Part shown: in pieces, positions 8,589-17,260 of the stretch | Position numbering within the stretch: position 1 is the stretch's first letter | Layout of the letters: each line of letters opens with the position of its first letter | Source: Kineosporia corallincola | GTDB lineage: Bacteria > Actinomycetota > Actinomycetes > Actinomycetales > Kineosporiaceae | Assembly: GCF_018499875.1 (NCBI RefSeq) | Contig: NZ_JAHBAY010000003.1 | Span: 581,496 to 645,495 of the forward strand | Reading direction: 5' to 3' | DNA length: 64,000 nt | Notes under the pieces: generated by a model | Databases searched by the model: none | What the model was told of the DNA's origin: nothing | What the model saw: only the letters and a program-made list of their open reading frames with translations | Position numbers and translations under genes: made by a program

Positions 8589-9626
8589 CTACTCCGCGTC
8601 GCCCTTCTCACCCGGCGCCGACTCCGGCGCCGGCGTCGTGGGCGGGACCGGCTCGTCCTCGGCCAGGATGCGGTAGATCCGGCGGCGGGCCTCGTCGAGC
8701 GCCTCACGGGCCCGCTCGACCTGCTCGTCGGAACCCAGCTGGGCGATCTGCTGCGTCGCCTGCCCCAGCGCGCCCATGCCCTCGAACAGGGTCATGACCC
8801 GCTGACGCTGCCCGGGCCCGGCCATCGACCAGGGCTCGGTGTGCTCCGCCGGGTTCTGCCCGACCGTCTCGTGCCCGGCGTCGGTGATCGAGAAGACCTT
8901 GCGGCCCCCCTCGGCGTCCTCCGCCTTGACCAGCCCCTCGTCCTGCAACTGCTGGAGCACCGGGTAGACCGACCCCGGGCTGGGGCGCCACAGACCGCCG
9001 CTGCGCTTGGTCAGCTCGTTCATGATCGCGTAGCCGTGGTAGCCCTGACGCGGCTCCTCGTCCAGCAGGGCGAGGATCGCGGCGCGGACGTTGCCCCGGG
9101 GACGACGCCCTCCCCGGCCCCGACCGCCGCCCCGGCCCGGTCCGTCACCGCCGGGACCCCAGCCCCCACGGCCGAAACCGCCCGGACCGAACCCACCCGG
9201 ACCGAACCCACCGGGGCCGAAACCGCCCGGACCGAACCGGCCGAAACCCCGCCGTCCGCCGGGGAACGGACCGCCCCCGCGGAACTCGTCACGGTGGTCG
9301 TCGTCCTCCGGGAAGTCGTTCGGGTCGATCCCGCCGCGAGCGGCCCGAGGCCCGAAGCCCGGCCCGAACCCAGGGCCGAAGCCAGGACCGAAGCCAGGGC
9401 CCCGCCCGGAACCCGGGCCGTGCCGGTGGCCGTGGCGACGGTGACCGAACTCCGGCCTGCCCTCACGACCTTCACGGCCTTCACGATCGGGGCTGAACCG
9501 GCCACGGCCCCGGCGGCCACCGCCTCCGCGGCCCGGCCGCTCACCGTCGCCGGACCCGTCCGGGGAACCCCAGGCCGGTCCGTCGTGGTTGTACTCCTGC
9601 GTCTGCTCGTTCTCCTGCGTGCGCAT
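8589..9626 (-). CDS. PadR family transcriptional repressor with long Gly-rich N-terminus
   Basis: A PadR-type winged-helix repressor. The DNA-binding domain (about residues 175-255: RAAILALLDEEPRQGYHGYAI ... WRPSPGSVYPVLQQLQDEGLV) is followed by a C-terminal helical dimerisation tail. The first 170 residues are low complexity: Arg/Gly/His-rich, then four to five copies of GFGPG. Such Gly-rich extensions occur in actinobacterial PadR proteins, but this one is long (345 residues in total against about 110-180 for plain PadR). ATG 9626 has GAAGGAG 7 nt upstream. An alternative ATG at 9710 (GAAGGGGG upstream, protein starting MKKRR, 373 residues) is also plausible and lies directly next to the operator. 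Autoregulation is likely because of the palindrome at 9724-9769. Confidence 0.85.
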   Translation of the reverse strand: MRTQENEQTQEYNHDGPAWGSPDGSGDGERPGRGGGGRRGRGRFSPDREGREGREGRPEFGHRRHGHRHGPGSGRGPGFGPGFGPGFGPGFGPRAARGGIDPNDFPEDDDHRDEFRGGGPFPGGRRGFGRFGPGGFGPGGFGPGGFGPGGFGRGGWGPGGDGPGRGGGRGRGGRRPRGNVRAAILALLDEEPRQGYHGYAIMNELTKRSGGLWRPSPGSVYPVLQQLQDEGLVKAEDAEGGRKVFSITDAGHETVGQNPAEHTEPWSMAGPGQRQRVMTLFEGMGALGQATQQIAQLGSDEQVERAREALDEARRRIYRILAEDEPVPPTTPAPESAPGEKGDAE

Positions 9627-9723
9627 CTGCTGCTCCTTCCGAGCTGTCGTCCGTCGGTGAGCCACGGCCCGAAGACCGGCTCCCAGAACTTCTGATCGGC
9701 GCTTCTTCATCGCCGTCCCCCTT

Positions 9724-9769
9724 CTATCGATACGTTGACGATATATCGCTAACGTATCGCTGTCGATAG
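9724..9769. promoter_or_regulatory. Candidate PadR operator/promoter
   Basis: A nested inverted repeat lies just upstream of padR. The arms CGATACGTT (9728-9736) and AACGTATCG (9751-9759) share the centre of the perfect 10-mer CGATATATCG (9739-9748), and an outer pair CTATCGA / TCGATAG flanks them. It is the most AT-rich spot in the neighbourhood. Position and symmetry fit autorepression by PadR, whose family binds ATAT-centred palindromes. This is inference, not shown. Confidence 0.7.
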
Positions 9770-9775
9770 GGTTCC

Positions 9776-10438
9776 CAGGGGGAATGTGGGGCGGGCGCCC
9801 GCTCGTCATGGGCGGGAGAGCCCACCGGCATCGGATCCGGCGGGGCGGAGGGCGCAGACCTGGAGGGCGCCGGCGGACCGGCCTGGAGGGCAACCTGTCC
9901 ACCGGTCCGGAGGGCAACCTGTCCACCGGCCTGGAAGGGACGCCGCCCCGCAGACGGAGAGGGACGCCGACCCGCCGGCCCGGAGCCCAGCCGACCCCCG
10001 GACGCGACGCGAAGTCGCCTCACCAGCCGGGAGGGAAGTCACCTCACCAGCCGGGAGGGAAATCGGCTCACCAGCCAGGAGGGAAATCGGCTCACCGGCC
10101 GGAAGTGAGGTCAGCTCACCAGTCAGGAGGAAAGTCGGCTCACCAGCCAGGAGGGAACGCCGGCCCACAGGCACGAAGGAACGCGGGCTCGCCGGGGCCG
10201 AGAGGCGCAAGCCCCCGAGGTGGAGTGACGCAAGCACCCGACCGCAGGGACGCAAGCCCGCCGTCACGGGGAGATCCGGCCTTCTGGTGCCGATCGACGT
10301 CTAGTAGGTGAGCGGGCAGGTGGCGCCGATACGGCCGAGGGCGCCGGCGTCACGGATCGAGCAGATCAGCAGATCCAGCAGATCAAGGGCGGCTGGGCCC
10401 GCAGCGGGAGGAAGCCCGCCCCCGCCGCGAGACCCGGC
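9776..10438. other. Large intergenic region with tandem repeats, no convincing gene
   Basis: The 663 bp separate padR from the PhoD-like gene. Open frames exist on both strands (for example 9806-10267 reverse), but they encode only repetitive or compositionally biased sequence with no ribosome site, and no protein family is recognisable. The region holds two copies of a 24-bp unit around 9889-9936 and six copies of another 24-bp unit at 10012-10155. Confidence 0.6.
10012..10155. repeat. Six tandem 24-bp repeats
   Basis: Six consecutive 24-bp units of the form AARTCGGCTCACCAGCCAGG plus AGGG run from 10012 to 10155, with two to six differences between units. The period is a multiple of three, so all frames stay open (for example KSAHQPGG on the forward strand), which explains the apparent open frames here. 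There are no spacers, so this is not a CRISPR array. Confidence 0.9.
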
Positions 10439-12304
10439 CTACCCCGCCCCCGCATCCTGCGAAAGATCCCGCGCCACCTCGACATCCAGGGGGTAGCGGG
10501 CCGGGTCCCAGTCGTCCTCGGTCAGCGCCCACTGATTGTCCGGCTCGTGCCCGGGCGTGGCCACGGTGAGGCGGTTGCGCGGAGGCAGGGGCTCGGCGGC
10601 GCGGGTGGACTCCAGCACCACCCGGGCGGCGCGCCCCTCCAGCACCAGGGTGGAGATGGCGTTGCCGAACAGCGGCCCGCCGACCACCCACCAGCGCATC
10701 AGGGTCTCGGGAATGGTGCGGGGACGGGTGAACAGCACCCGGGCGAGCCGGGTGACCGGACGCGTCCAGGACACGCTGAACGCCAGGCGCATCACGCCCG
10801 GGATCGTGTTGTGCACCGGCGAGCAGGTCAGCTGGTACACCTTCGAGGGCTCGGCGGGCACCGTCCCCATCAGCGGGGTCACGTCGGCCTCGCAGACGTA
10901 GCTGTGGTGCACGTCGCCGGACAGCACGCAGACCGTGGCCGGCGCCCGCGAGCCGCGTTCGCCCGCGGCCACGTCGGCGATCAGCCGGGCCAGCCGGTCG
11001 AACGAGTCGTGGAACGCCGGCCAGTGCTCCAGATCGGCCGCCCGGCGCAGCTTCTCGCCGAATCCGGACCGCAGCCGGCCGGGCCCCTCGGCCAGGTGCT
11101 CGCTCCACGCCTCCACCTGGTGTACGGCCGGAGCCATCAGCCAGGGCAGCGAGGTACCGATCAGCAGGTGGTCGTAGTCGCCGATGACCCGGTCGGACAC
11201 CCAGTCGAACTCGGCGTCCGACAGCATCGAGCGGGTGCCGCCGTCGAGCATGCGCCCGCACCGGGAGTCGATCACGACCAGCCGGGTGTTCCCCAGGTCG
11301 CGCCAGAACGACCAGCGGTAGCCCTTGCCGCCGTCGGCCTCGGCGTCGGCCATGGCGGCGAACTCGCGCAGGTACGGCGCCGCGTCCTCACCCTCCGCCG
11401 CCAGCGCCCGCACCCGCTGGTACACCGCGTCGTCGGCCAGCTCGTCCGGCGAGAGGTTGCCGATGTGCTGGTACACCCAGTACGACACCAGGCCGCCGAG
11501 GATGCGCTCGGACCACCACGACGTCTTCTTCACGTCGGCCCGCCAGGAGCGCGAGGTGTTCCAGTCGTCGTGCACGTCGTGGTCGTCGAAGATCATCGCG
11601 GTCGGCACGGTGGACATCAGCCAGCGGATCTGCGGGTCGCTCCAGGACTCGTGGTAGAGCCAGGTGTACTCCTCGAAGTCGGCCACCTCACCGCCCGGCG
11701 GCTGCGACAGGTCGCGACGGGTGGCGATGCGCTGCCGGGTGAGCTCGGTGGTCTCGTCGGCGTAGACCTGGTCGCCGAGCATGACCATCAGGTCCGGCCT
11801 GCCCCCGTCCGGATCGGTGGCGATCCGCACGGCATAGGCCTCCAGGGCGTCCACCCCGTACTTCCGGCGCCCCTCCACCGTGCGCTGTGTGGGCACCCGG
11901 CACGAGCCGAAGGCGATCCGCTGGGCGCGCCCGGGTTCCAGCGTCCGAATGGTGGACGACGGGAGCCCAGTGACCCGCCGGGACCTGTGACCCGACTGTG
12001 AAAGTGCCGAGGGACCGGACGAACTCGGGGAACCGGATTCCGACACGCCGGGCGTACGAGACTGTTCCGAATCTCGCACCGGTGGCCACACCAGGTCACC
12101 GTTGAGACGCACGTCATAGTCCAGCACCGCCCCCTCGGGCAGGCCGGTCACCTGCACCAGGGCGTAGTGATGGCCGCTGACCTCGAAGGTCGTCTCCTGG
12201 GCGCCGAGCACGGACACCTCACAGCGGGTGTCCACCTCGACCCAGACAGTGGCGTGAGAGGGGCCTACGTGCCGTAGGACAGGACCGAGGATCAGGGAGG
12301 GCAC
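10439..12304 (-). CDS. PhoD-like alkaline phosphatase family metallophosphoesterase
   Basis: A 621-residue metallophosphoesterase related to PhoD alkaline phosphatases. Order: an N-terminal beta-sandwich (about 1-115, SLILGPVLRHVGPSHATVWVE), a Ser/Pro-rich stretch, then the catalytic domain with FGSCR, MLGDQVYAD (GDQ), FDDHDVHDDW (metal-binding DDHD) and VLSGDVHHSY (GDxHH). There is no signal peptide, so it may be cytosolic, unlike classical secreted PhoD; DUF7800-type N-termini of this sort are common in actinomycetes. GTG 12304 is chosen as the start because it gives the family N-terminus; GAAGGGG is only 2-3 nt away, and longer frames would run into the divergent PBP gene. Confidence 0.88.
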   Translation of the reverse strand: MPSLILGPVLRHVGPSHATVWVEVDTRCEVSVLGAQETTFEVSGHHYALVQVTGLPEGAVLDYDVRLNGDLVWPPVRDSEQSRTPGVSESGSPSSSGPSALSQSGHRSRRVTGLPSSTIRTLEPGRAQRIAFGSCRVPTQRTVEGRRKYGVDALEAYAVRIATDPDGGRPDLMVMLGDQVYADETTELTRQRIATRRDLSQPPGGEVADFEEYTWLYHESWSDPQIRWLMSTVPTAMIFDDHDVHDDWNTSRSWRADVKKTSWWSERILGGLVSYWVYQHIGNLSPDELADDAVYQRVRALAAEGEDAAPYLREFAAMADAEADGGKGYRWSFWRDLGNTRLVVIDSRCGRMLDGGTRSMLSDAEFDWVSDRVIGDYDHLLIGTSLPWLMAPAVHQVEAWSEHLAEGPGRLRSGFGEKLRRAADLEHWPAFHDSFDRLARLIADVAAGERGSRAPATVCVLSGDVHHSYVCEADVTPLMGTVPAEPSKVYQLTCSPVHNTIPGVMRLAFSVSWTRPVTRLARVLFTRPRTIPETLMRWWVVGGPLFGNAISTLVLEGRAARVVLESTRAAEPLPPRNRLTVATPGHEPDNQWALTEDDWDPARYPLDVEVARDLSQDAGAG

Positions 12305-12351
12305 GTCCCCTTCGTACCGCAGGCCCGGCTCGGCCGCTACCGTCGGGCATC

Positions 12352-14364
12352 GTGAACCGTCGCGTGCTGATCTACGTCCTGGTGGCCGTGCTGGTCGTTG
12401 CGGGGGCAGGGGGTGCGGCCCTGTACCTGTTACGCGATCAGGACCACAGCGCGGCACAGAAGACCGCGGCCGAGGCGTTCGGCCGGGCCTGGACCGGCGG
12501 CACGCTCGGCTCGCTGGGCTTCGCCACCGGCAAGGCCAAGGACCCGGCCGGGTCGATCCAGACCCTCACGGCCGGCCTGACGAGCGAGAAGACCGACAAG
12601 CCCACCGCGGTCACCGTCGGCGAGCCGGCCCAGGCCGAGGACGGCACCACCGCGACCGTGCCGCTGCACGTCACCTGGACGCTGGCCGGCGACCAGAAGT
12701 GGGAGTACGACACCACGCTGACGCTGGCCGAGCAGGAGGACGCCTGGCTGCCGCAGTACAGCTCGTCGCTGGTGCACCCCGACCTCACCGGCGAGTACGC
12801 CGGTGCCACGCTGGAGGCCGACACGCTGACCGGCTCGCGCGGGCGCATTCTCGGCGCCGACGACAAGGTGCTGGTCGAAGACCGTGACGTGGTCGTGGTC
12901 GGCATCCAGAAGTCGGCCGCCGACAACGTCGAGAACAGCGTCAACCAGGTCGCCAGCGTGGTGGGGGTGGACGGCGCCGCTCTGCTGAAGCGGGTGAAGG
13001 CAGCCTCCGCCGACACCTTCGTGGACGCGATCACCCTGCGCAAGGCCGCCTACGACCAGCTGAAGAGCAAGCTCCAGCCGATCTCCGGCGCGGTGTTCCA
13101 GGAGAAGCAGCTGTCCCTGGCCCCCACCTCCGACTTCGCCCGGCCGCTGATCGGCACGGTCGGAGCCGCCACCGCCGACATCGTCGAGGAGTCCGGCGGC
13201 CGGGTGCAGGCCGGCGACGAGACCGGCCTGTCCGGCCTCCAGCGCACCTACGACGAGCAGCTGTCCGGCACGCCGGGCGTGGTGGTCACCGCGGTCCCGG
13301 CCAAGGGCGCGGGCGCCGACCCGGGCAAGGAGCTCTACCGGGCCGAGGCCGCGGCCGGCGAGGACCTGAAGATCACCCTCGACGAAGACATCCAGAAGGC
13401 CGCCGACAAGGCCCTGGCCACCTCGAAGAAGCTGGCCGGGATGGTGGCGATCGACACGAATACCGGCAACGTGCTGGCCATCGCGAACGGCGGCGGCTCG
13501 AACGGCAACAGCTACAACCGGGCCCTGCTCGGCCAGTACCCGCCGGGCTCGACCTTCAAGATCGCCTCCACGCTGGGCCTGCTGGAGTACGGCGGGATGA
13601 CGGCGGACAAGACCGTGAACTGCCCCAAGACGATCAGCGTGGGCGGCCGCACGTTCAGCAACTCCGAGGACGAGGAGTTCGGCGCGGTGAAGTTCTCCGT
13701 GGACTTCGCGCACTCCTGCAACACCGCGTTCGTCGGCAGCGCCAAGCTGATCGACCAGGGCGAGCTGGCGAAGGCGGCCAAGTCGATCGGGTACGGCCAG
13801 CCGAACGCCACCGGCGTCACCGCCTTCCTGGGCTCGGTGCCCACCGACGGCGACGCGGTGGAGCACGCCGCCTCGATGATCGGCCAGAGCAAGGTGCTGG
13901 CCAGCCCGCTGGCCGTGGCCGGGGCCTCGGCGGCGGTCGCCTCCGGCACCTACCACGCCCCCACGCTGGTGCTGAACGGCACGACCGGTGACGACAGCAC
14001 GGACGACGAGGACGCTGACGACAGCGCCGACGACTCGGGCAGCTCCACCGGCTCGGCGAGCGCCGCGGTGGGCTCGGTCGACGACGTGAAACTGGACGCC
14101 ACGGCAGTGAAGACGCTGCGCTCGCTGATGCGCGGCGTAGTGACGAACGGCACGGCCACCGCACTCAAGAACGTGCCGGGCGGGGCGGTCGCCGGCAAGA
14201 CGGGTACGGCGGAGTTCGGCAGCGACAACCCGCCCAAGACCCACGCCTGGTTCACCGGCTACCAGGGCGACATCGCGTTCGCCGTGGTGGTGGAGGACGG
14301 CGGTTTCGGAGCCGAGACCGCGGTGCCTCTGGTGAAGAAGTTCCTGACCGATCTCGCGTCGTAA
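12352..14364 (+). CDS. Class B penicillin-binding protein (MecA_N type transpeptidase)
   Basis: A membrane-anchored D,D-transpeptidase that cross-links peptidoglycan outside the membrane. The 670-residue protein has an N-terminal membrane anchor (about 5-26), an NTF2-like MecA_N domain (about 35-150), a PBP dimerisation domain and a transpeptidase domain with all active-site motifs: S400-T-F-K403, S455-C-N and K616-T-G-T. An acidic Asp/Ser-rich insert (about 545-565) interrupts the transpeptidase region. GTG 12352 follows TACCGT by 8 nt with no Shine-Dalgarno, a leaderless pattern. It diverges from the PhoD-like gene with only 47 bp between starts. Homologues are the PbpA-like low-affinity PBPs of actinomycetes; resistance is not implied. 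Confidence 0.92.
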   Translation: MNRRVLIYVLVAVLVVAGAGGAALYLLRDQDHSAAQKTAAEAFGRAWTGGTLGSLGFATGKAKDPAGSIQTLTAGLTSEKTDKPTAVTVGEPAQAEDGTTATVPLHVTWTLAGDQKWEYDTTLTLAEQEDAWLPQYSSSLVHPDLTGEYAGATLEADTLTGSRGRILGADDKVLVEDRDVVVVGIQKSAADNVENSVNQVASVVGVDGAALLKRVKAASADTFVDAITLRKAAYDQLKSKLQPISGAVFQEKQLSLAPTSDFARPLIGTVGAATADIVEESGGRVQAGDETGLSGLQRTYDEQLSGTPGVVVTAVPAKGAGADPGKELYRAEAAAGEDLKITLDEDIQKAADKALATSKKLAGMVAIDTNTGNVLAIANGGGSNGNSYNRALLGQYPPGSTFKIASTLGLLEYGGMTADKTVNCPKTISVGGRTFSNSEDEEFGAVKFSVDFAHSCNTAFVGSAKLIDQGELAKAAKSIGYGQPNATGVTAFLGSVPTDGDAVEHAASMIGQSKVLASPLAVAGASAAVASGTYHAPTLVLNGTTGDDSTDDEDADDSADDSGSSTGSASAAVGSVDDVKLDATAVKTLRSLMRGVVTNGTATALKNVPGGAVAGKTGTAEFGSDNPPKTHAWFTGYQGDIAFAVVVEDGGFGAETAVPLVKKFLTDLAS

Positions 14365-14400
14365 TTCTCCCCCATGGGGCATGTCGGTAGAGTCCCCGCG

Positions 14401-15780
14401 ATGAGCACGATGACCAGCAGACTTGCCGATCGTGGGCTGCGGGTGTGGCTGGTCCTGATGCTGCTGGCCGGAGTCGGCCTGGCCGGTGGGTGGATCGCCA
14501 AGGCGCCCTGCGTCGACACCTACCGCCTGGCCTCCGGTCAGGAGGCACTCGACTGGCGGGACGCCCGGCAGTACTCGCTGCACTGCTACTCGGACACGAT
14601 CCCGTTGTACGGCGTGGACCATCTGCAAGACGGTTCGCTGCCCTACAAGACCACCTGGACCGATGCCGACGGCACGGTGCGGGCCATGGAGTACCCGGTC
14701 GTCACCGGGCTGCTCCAGTACGGCGTGATGAAGGTGACGAAGGCCTGGGTCGCGACCACCGGCGACACCCGGCCCGAGGTCGTCGTCTACTTCACGATCA
14801 TGGCGATCGTGCTGGCCGTCTCCTGGCTGGTGGCCGTGGCCTGCACCATCCCGCTGGCGGCGAAGAAGTGGCACGTGGCGCTGATGGCGCTGTCGCCACT
14901 GGTGTTCGTGCACGCGTTCACCAACTTCGACACCCTGGCCGTGGCCCTGTGCTCGGGCGGCATGCTGGCCTGGGCCCGCCGCCGGCCGGTGCTGGCCGGG
15001 CTGCTGCTGGGCGTGGGCGCGGCAGCCAAGCTGTACCCGCTGTTCGTGCTCGGCCCGCTGCTGATCCTCTGCTGGCGCTCCGGCACGATGCGGCCGTGGG
15101 TGCGGGCCACGCTGGCCACGGCCGCCGCCTGGGTGGTGGTCAACGCCCCGTTCGCCCTGCTCTACCCGCGCGGCTGGTGGGAGTTCTTCCGGCTGAACTC
15201 GACCCGCCCGGCCGACCACGACTCGATCTACAACGCGCTCACCACGTTCACCAGCTGGCAGGGGTTCGACGGACCGCTGTACTCCGGCCAGTCGCCGGAG
15301 AAGCTGAACGCCTTCTCGCTGATCGCGTTCCTGGTGCTGTGCCTGGTGATCGGGGTGATCGGCCTGACCGCCCCGCGTCGTCCCCGGTTGGCGTCCCTGC
15401 TGTTCCTGGTGGTCGCCGCGTTCCTGCTGACGAACAAGGTGTGGAGCCCGCAGTACTCGCTGTGGCTGGTGCCGCTGGCCGTGCTGGCCCTGCCCCGGGT
15501 GATCCCGCTGCTGATCTGGATGGGGCTGGACGCCTACCTCTGGTACCCGAGGCTGGGCTACTTCCTCGGCCTGCAAGACCCGGCCCGCGGCAACTCGTCC
15601 GAGTACTTCCTCACCGTGGTGGTGCTGCGCGACCTGATCGTGGTGGTGATCTGCGCCATGATCGTGCACACGATCTACCGGCCGGAGGCCGATCCGGTGC
15701 GCCGTGCCGGGCTGGACGATCCGGCCTTCGGGCCGGTCGACGACCACCTGCCGGACCGCCGCCTGCTTCCTCAGCGTTGA
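14401..15780 (+). CDS. Membrane glycosyltransferase of the GT87/DUF2029 (GT-C) type
   Basis: A polytopic membrane protein (459 residues, about ten membrane segments) resembling GT-C polyprenol-phosphate-dependent mannosyltransferases of the GT87/DUF2029 family. Such enzymes add sugars to lipoglycans or cell-wall polymers on the outer face of the membrane. Family-like features are an acidic extracytoplasmic loop after the first segment (containing the DxRQYSLHCYSDTIPLYG region), LLLGVGAAAKLYPLFVLGP, and NKVWSPQYSLWLVPL. ATG 14401 lies 7 nt after TAGAGT (14388-14393) with no Shine-Dalgarno, so a leaderless start is favoured over an upstream in-frame ATG at 14374. The acceptor is unknown. The M50 gene follows after 17 bp with its own promoter element. 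Confidence 0.82.
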   Translation: MSTMTSRLADRGLRVWLVLMLLAGVGLAGGWIAKAPCVDTYRLASGQEALDWRDARQYSLHCYSDTIPLYGVDHLQDGSLPYKTTWTDADGTVRAMEYPVVTGLLQYGVMKVTKAWVATTGDTRPEVVVYFTIMAIVLAVSWLVAVACTIPLAAKKWHVALMALSPLVFVHAFTNFDTLAVALCSGGMLAWARRRPVLAGLLLGVGAAAKLYPLFVLGPLLILCWRSGTMRPWVRATLATAAAWVVVNAPFALLYPRGWWEFFRLNSTRPADHDSIYNALTTFTSWQGFDGPLYSGQSPEKLNAFSLIAFLVLCLVIGVIGLTAPRRPRLASLLFLVVAAFLLTNKVWSPQYSLWLVPLAVLALPRVIPLLIWMGLDAYLWYPRLGYFLGLQDPARGNSSEYFLTVVVLRDLIVVVICAMIVHTIYRPEADPVRRAGLDDPAFGPVDDHLPDRRLLPQR

Positions 15781-15797
15781 CCCCTACCCTTGGCGGG

Positions 15798-16556
15798 ATG
15801 TCAGCGGTGGACACCACGGATCTCTCCTGGGACAACCTCTCCTGGGACAACCTCTCCTGGGACTCGCTCGGCGACGAACGCGTGCTGGTCATCGTGTTAC
15901 TGGTCGCCGCGGTCGTGCTCACCGGCGAGCGCACCACCTGGCACGTGCTGCGCAACGTGGTCACCATCGCGCACGAGGGCGGGCACGCGGTGGCGGCGCT
16001 GCTGATGGGCCGGGAACTGGCCGGCATCAAGCTGCACTCCGACACCTCCGGCGTCACGCTCTCCCGGGGCAAGCCGCGGGGCCTGGGCATGATCTTCACC
16101 GCCGTCGCCGGCTACCCGGCGCCCTCACTGATCGGCGTCGGGCTGGCGGCGCTGATCGGGCTGGACCGGATCCAGTGGCTGCTCTGGATCGTGGTCGGGC
16201 TGCTGGCGATCCTGCTCACCCAGATCCGCAACGCGTTCGGTCTGCTCACCGTGGTGGGCACCGGGGCCGCGGCGGTCGCGGTGATCGTCTGGGGCAACGA
16301 CCGCACCGCCCTCGGCTTCGCCTGCGCGGTCACCTGGCTGCTGCTGATCGGTGGGCTGCGCGCGGTGATCGAGCTCCAGCGCTCGCGGCGGGCCCAGGGC
16401 AGCGGGCGGCGGGGCGGGCCGCCGGTGACCTCGGACGCCGACCAGCTGGCCTGGCTGAGTCACGTGCCCGGGCTGTTCTGGGTGTGCGTGTTCTTCGCGG
16501 TCTCGGTGATCTCGATCGTGGCCGGCGGCTGGCTGATGCTCAGCTGGAACCCGTGA
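15798..16556 (+). CDS. M50-family membrane metallopeptidase-like protein
   Basis: A 252-residue membrane protein with an HExxH zinc site (IAHEGGHAV, about residues 55-60) inside a membrane segment, as in M50/M50B site-2-protease-like proteins. About seven hydrophobic segments follow. A downstream zinc ligand motif of classical S2P (NPDG) is not obvious, so it may belong to the M50B-like group of unknown substrate. The N-terminus carries a short threefold repeat (LSWDN). ATG 15798 follows TACCCT by 7 nt, another leaderless-type start. A strong hairpin follows the stop. Confidence 0.85.
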   Translation: MSAVDTTDLSWDNLSWDNLSWDSLGDERVLVIVLLVAAVVLTGERTTWHVLRNVVTIAHEGGHAVAALLMGRELAGIKLHSDTSGVTLSRGKPRGLGMIFTAVAGYPAPSLIGVGLAALIGLDRIQWLLWIVVGLLAILLTQIRNAFGLLTVVGTGAAAVAVIVWGNDRTALGFACAVTWLLLIGGLRAVIELQRSRRAQGSGRRGGPPVTSDADQLAWLSHVPGLFWVCVFFAVSVISIVAGGWLMLSWNP

Positions 16557-16595
16557 GCGGGCCCCTCGTCGTCCACCGTTGGTGCCATCGCCTTA

Positions 16596-16626
16596 CCCCG
16601 GCCGGGTGATCTGCACCCGGCCGGGG
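16596..16626. terminator. Bidirectional terminator hairpin
   Basis: A perfect 13-bp stem (CCCCGGCCGGGTG / CACCCGGCCGGGG) with a 5-nt loop lies between the convergent M50 and SRPBCC genes. There is no T-tract on either side. It is GC-rich enough to act as an actinobacterial terminator for both directions. Confidence 0.75.
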
Positions 16627-16635
16627 ACGGCGCGC

Positions 16636-17082
16636 TCAGAGGCAGACGCGACCGAAGTCGTCGAGCCGGTGCTCCCACTGGTCCTGCATCGTCTGCCGCA
16701 GGGCTGCCTGGAGGCCCTCGTGCCACAGGCGCAGCCGGGTTCCGCCGGCCACCGGCGTGAGGTCGATCTCCACCAGGCTGGTGTCCTGGTCCAGGCCGGA
16801 GTGCCAGGTGAGCCGCAGCTGCTCCAGCGGGTGAAAGCTGCGCACGATCCCGCCGTCGCCCTCCTCGTTGAGGTAACCCTGGCCACTTCCCAGCAGCACG
16901 GCGCCCTGACCGAGCCAGATCTGCGTGCCCTCCGGGCTGACCAGCGCCTGCCAGACGTGACCAGCGCTACCCGGAAAGATCTTGCGCACGAAGACCAGAC
17001 GATCGTGGGGGACGTCGTCCTCGTCGACGACCGCCGGGGGAAGGCCGGCCTCCACGCGTCCCAACTGTACGAATGCGGACAT
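16636..17082 (-). CDS. SRPBCC (START-like / AHSA1) domain protein
   Basis: A 148-residue single-domain protein of the SRPBCC fold, a small hydrophobic-ligand-binding family. AHSA1/polyketide-cyclase-like elements are visible: FVRKIFPGSAGHVWQALVSPEG, IWLGQGAVL and TRLRLWHEGLQ. ATG 17082 was chosen because GAGGGGG lies about 6 nt upstream; an in-frame start at 17145 lacks one. It is divergent from prs across about 180 bp. The ligand is unknown. Confidence 0.82.
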   Translation of the reverse strand: MSAFVQLGRVEAGLPPAVVDEDDVPHDRLVFVRKIFPGSAGHVWQALVSPEGTQIWLGQGAVLLGSGQGYLNEEGDGGIVRSFHPLEQLRLTWHSGLDQDTSLVEIDLTPVAGGTRLRLWHEGLQAALRQTMQDQWEHRLDDFGRVCL

Positions 17083-17260
17083 GTAGCCCCCTCGAAAGCA
17101 GCCATACCGACTCGGCACCCCCTCCCCGAGCCGGAGGGGCCGCATGCGGTCTTCGTCGATTCACCGTCGGCCAGGAGAGTGGGTGCTTCAATCCCCCAAA
17201 AGCCTGTCGGACGAAAAGTCTGGGAACATGGCGGCAACACCCCCGCGAGAGGTACCACTG

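Noticed and set aside
10012..10155. CRISPR array
   Set aside because: The 24-bp units are directly adjacent with no unique spacers, and no cas genes are present.
12430..15747. Very long reverse open frame (1105 codons) across the PBP and glycosyltransferase genes
   Set aside because: Its translation is the antisense shadow of two well-supported forward genes, with Arg/Gly/His/Gln-biased composition and no domain. High GC keeps antisense frames open.
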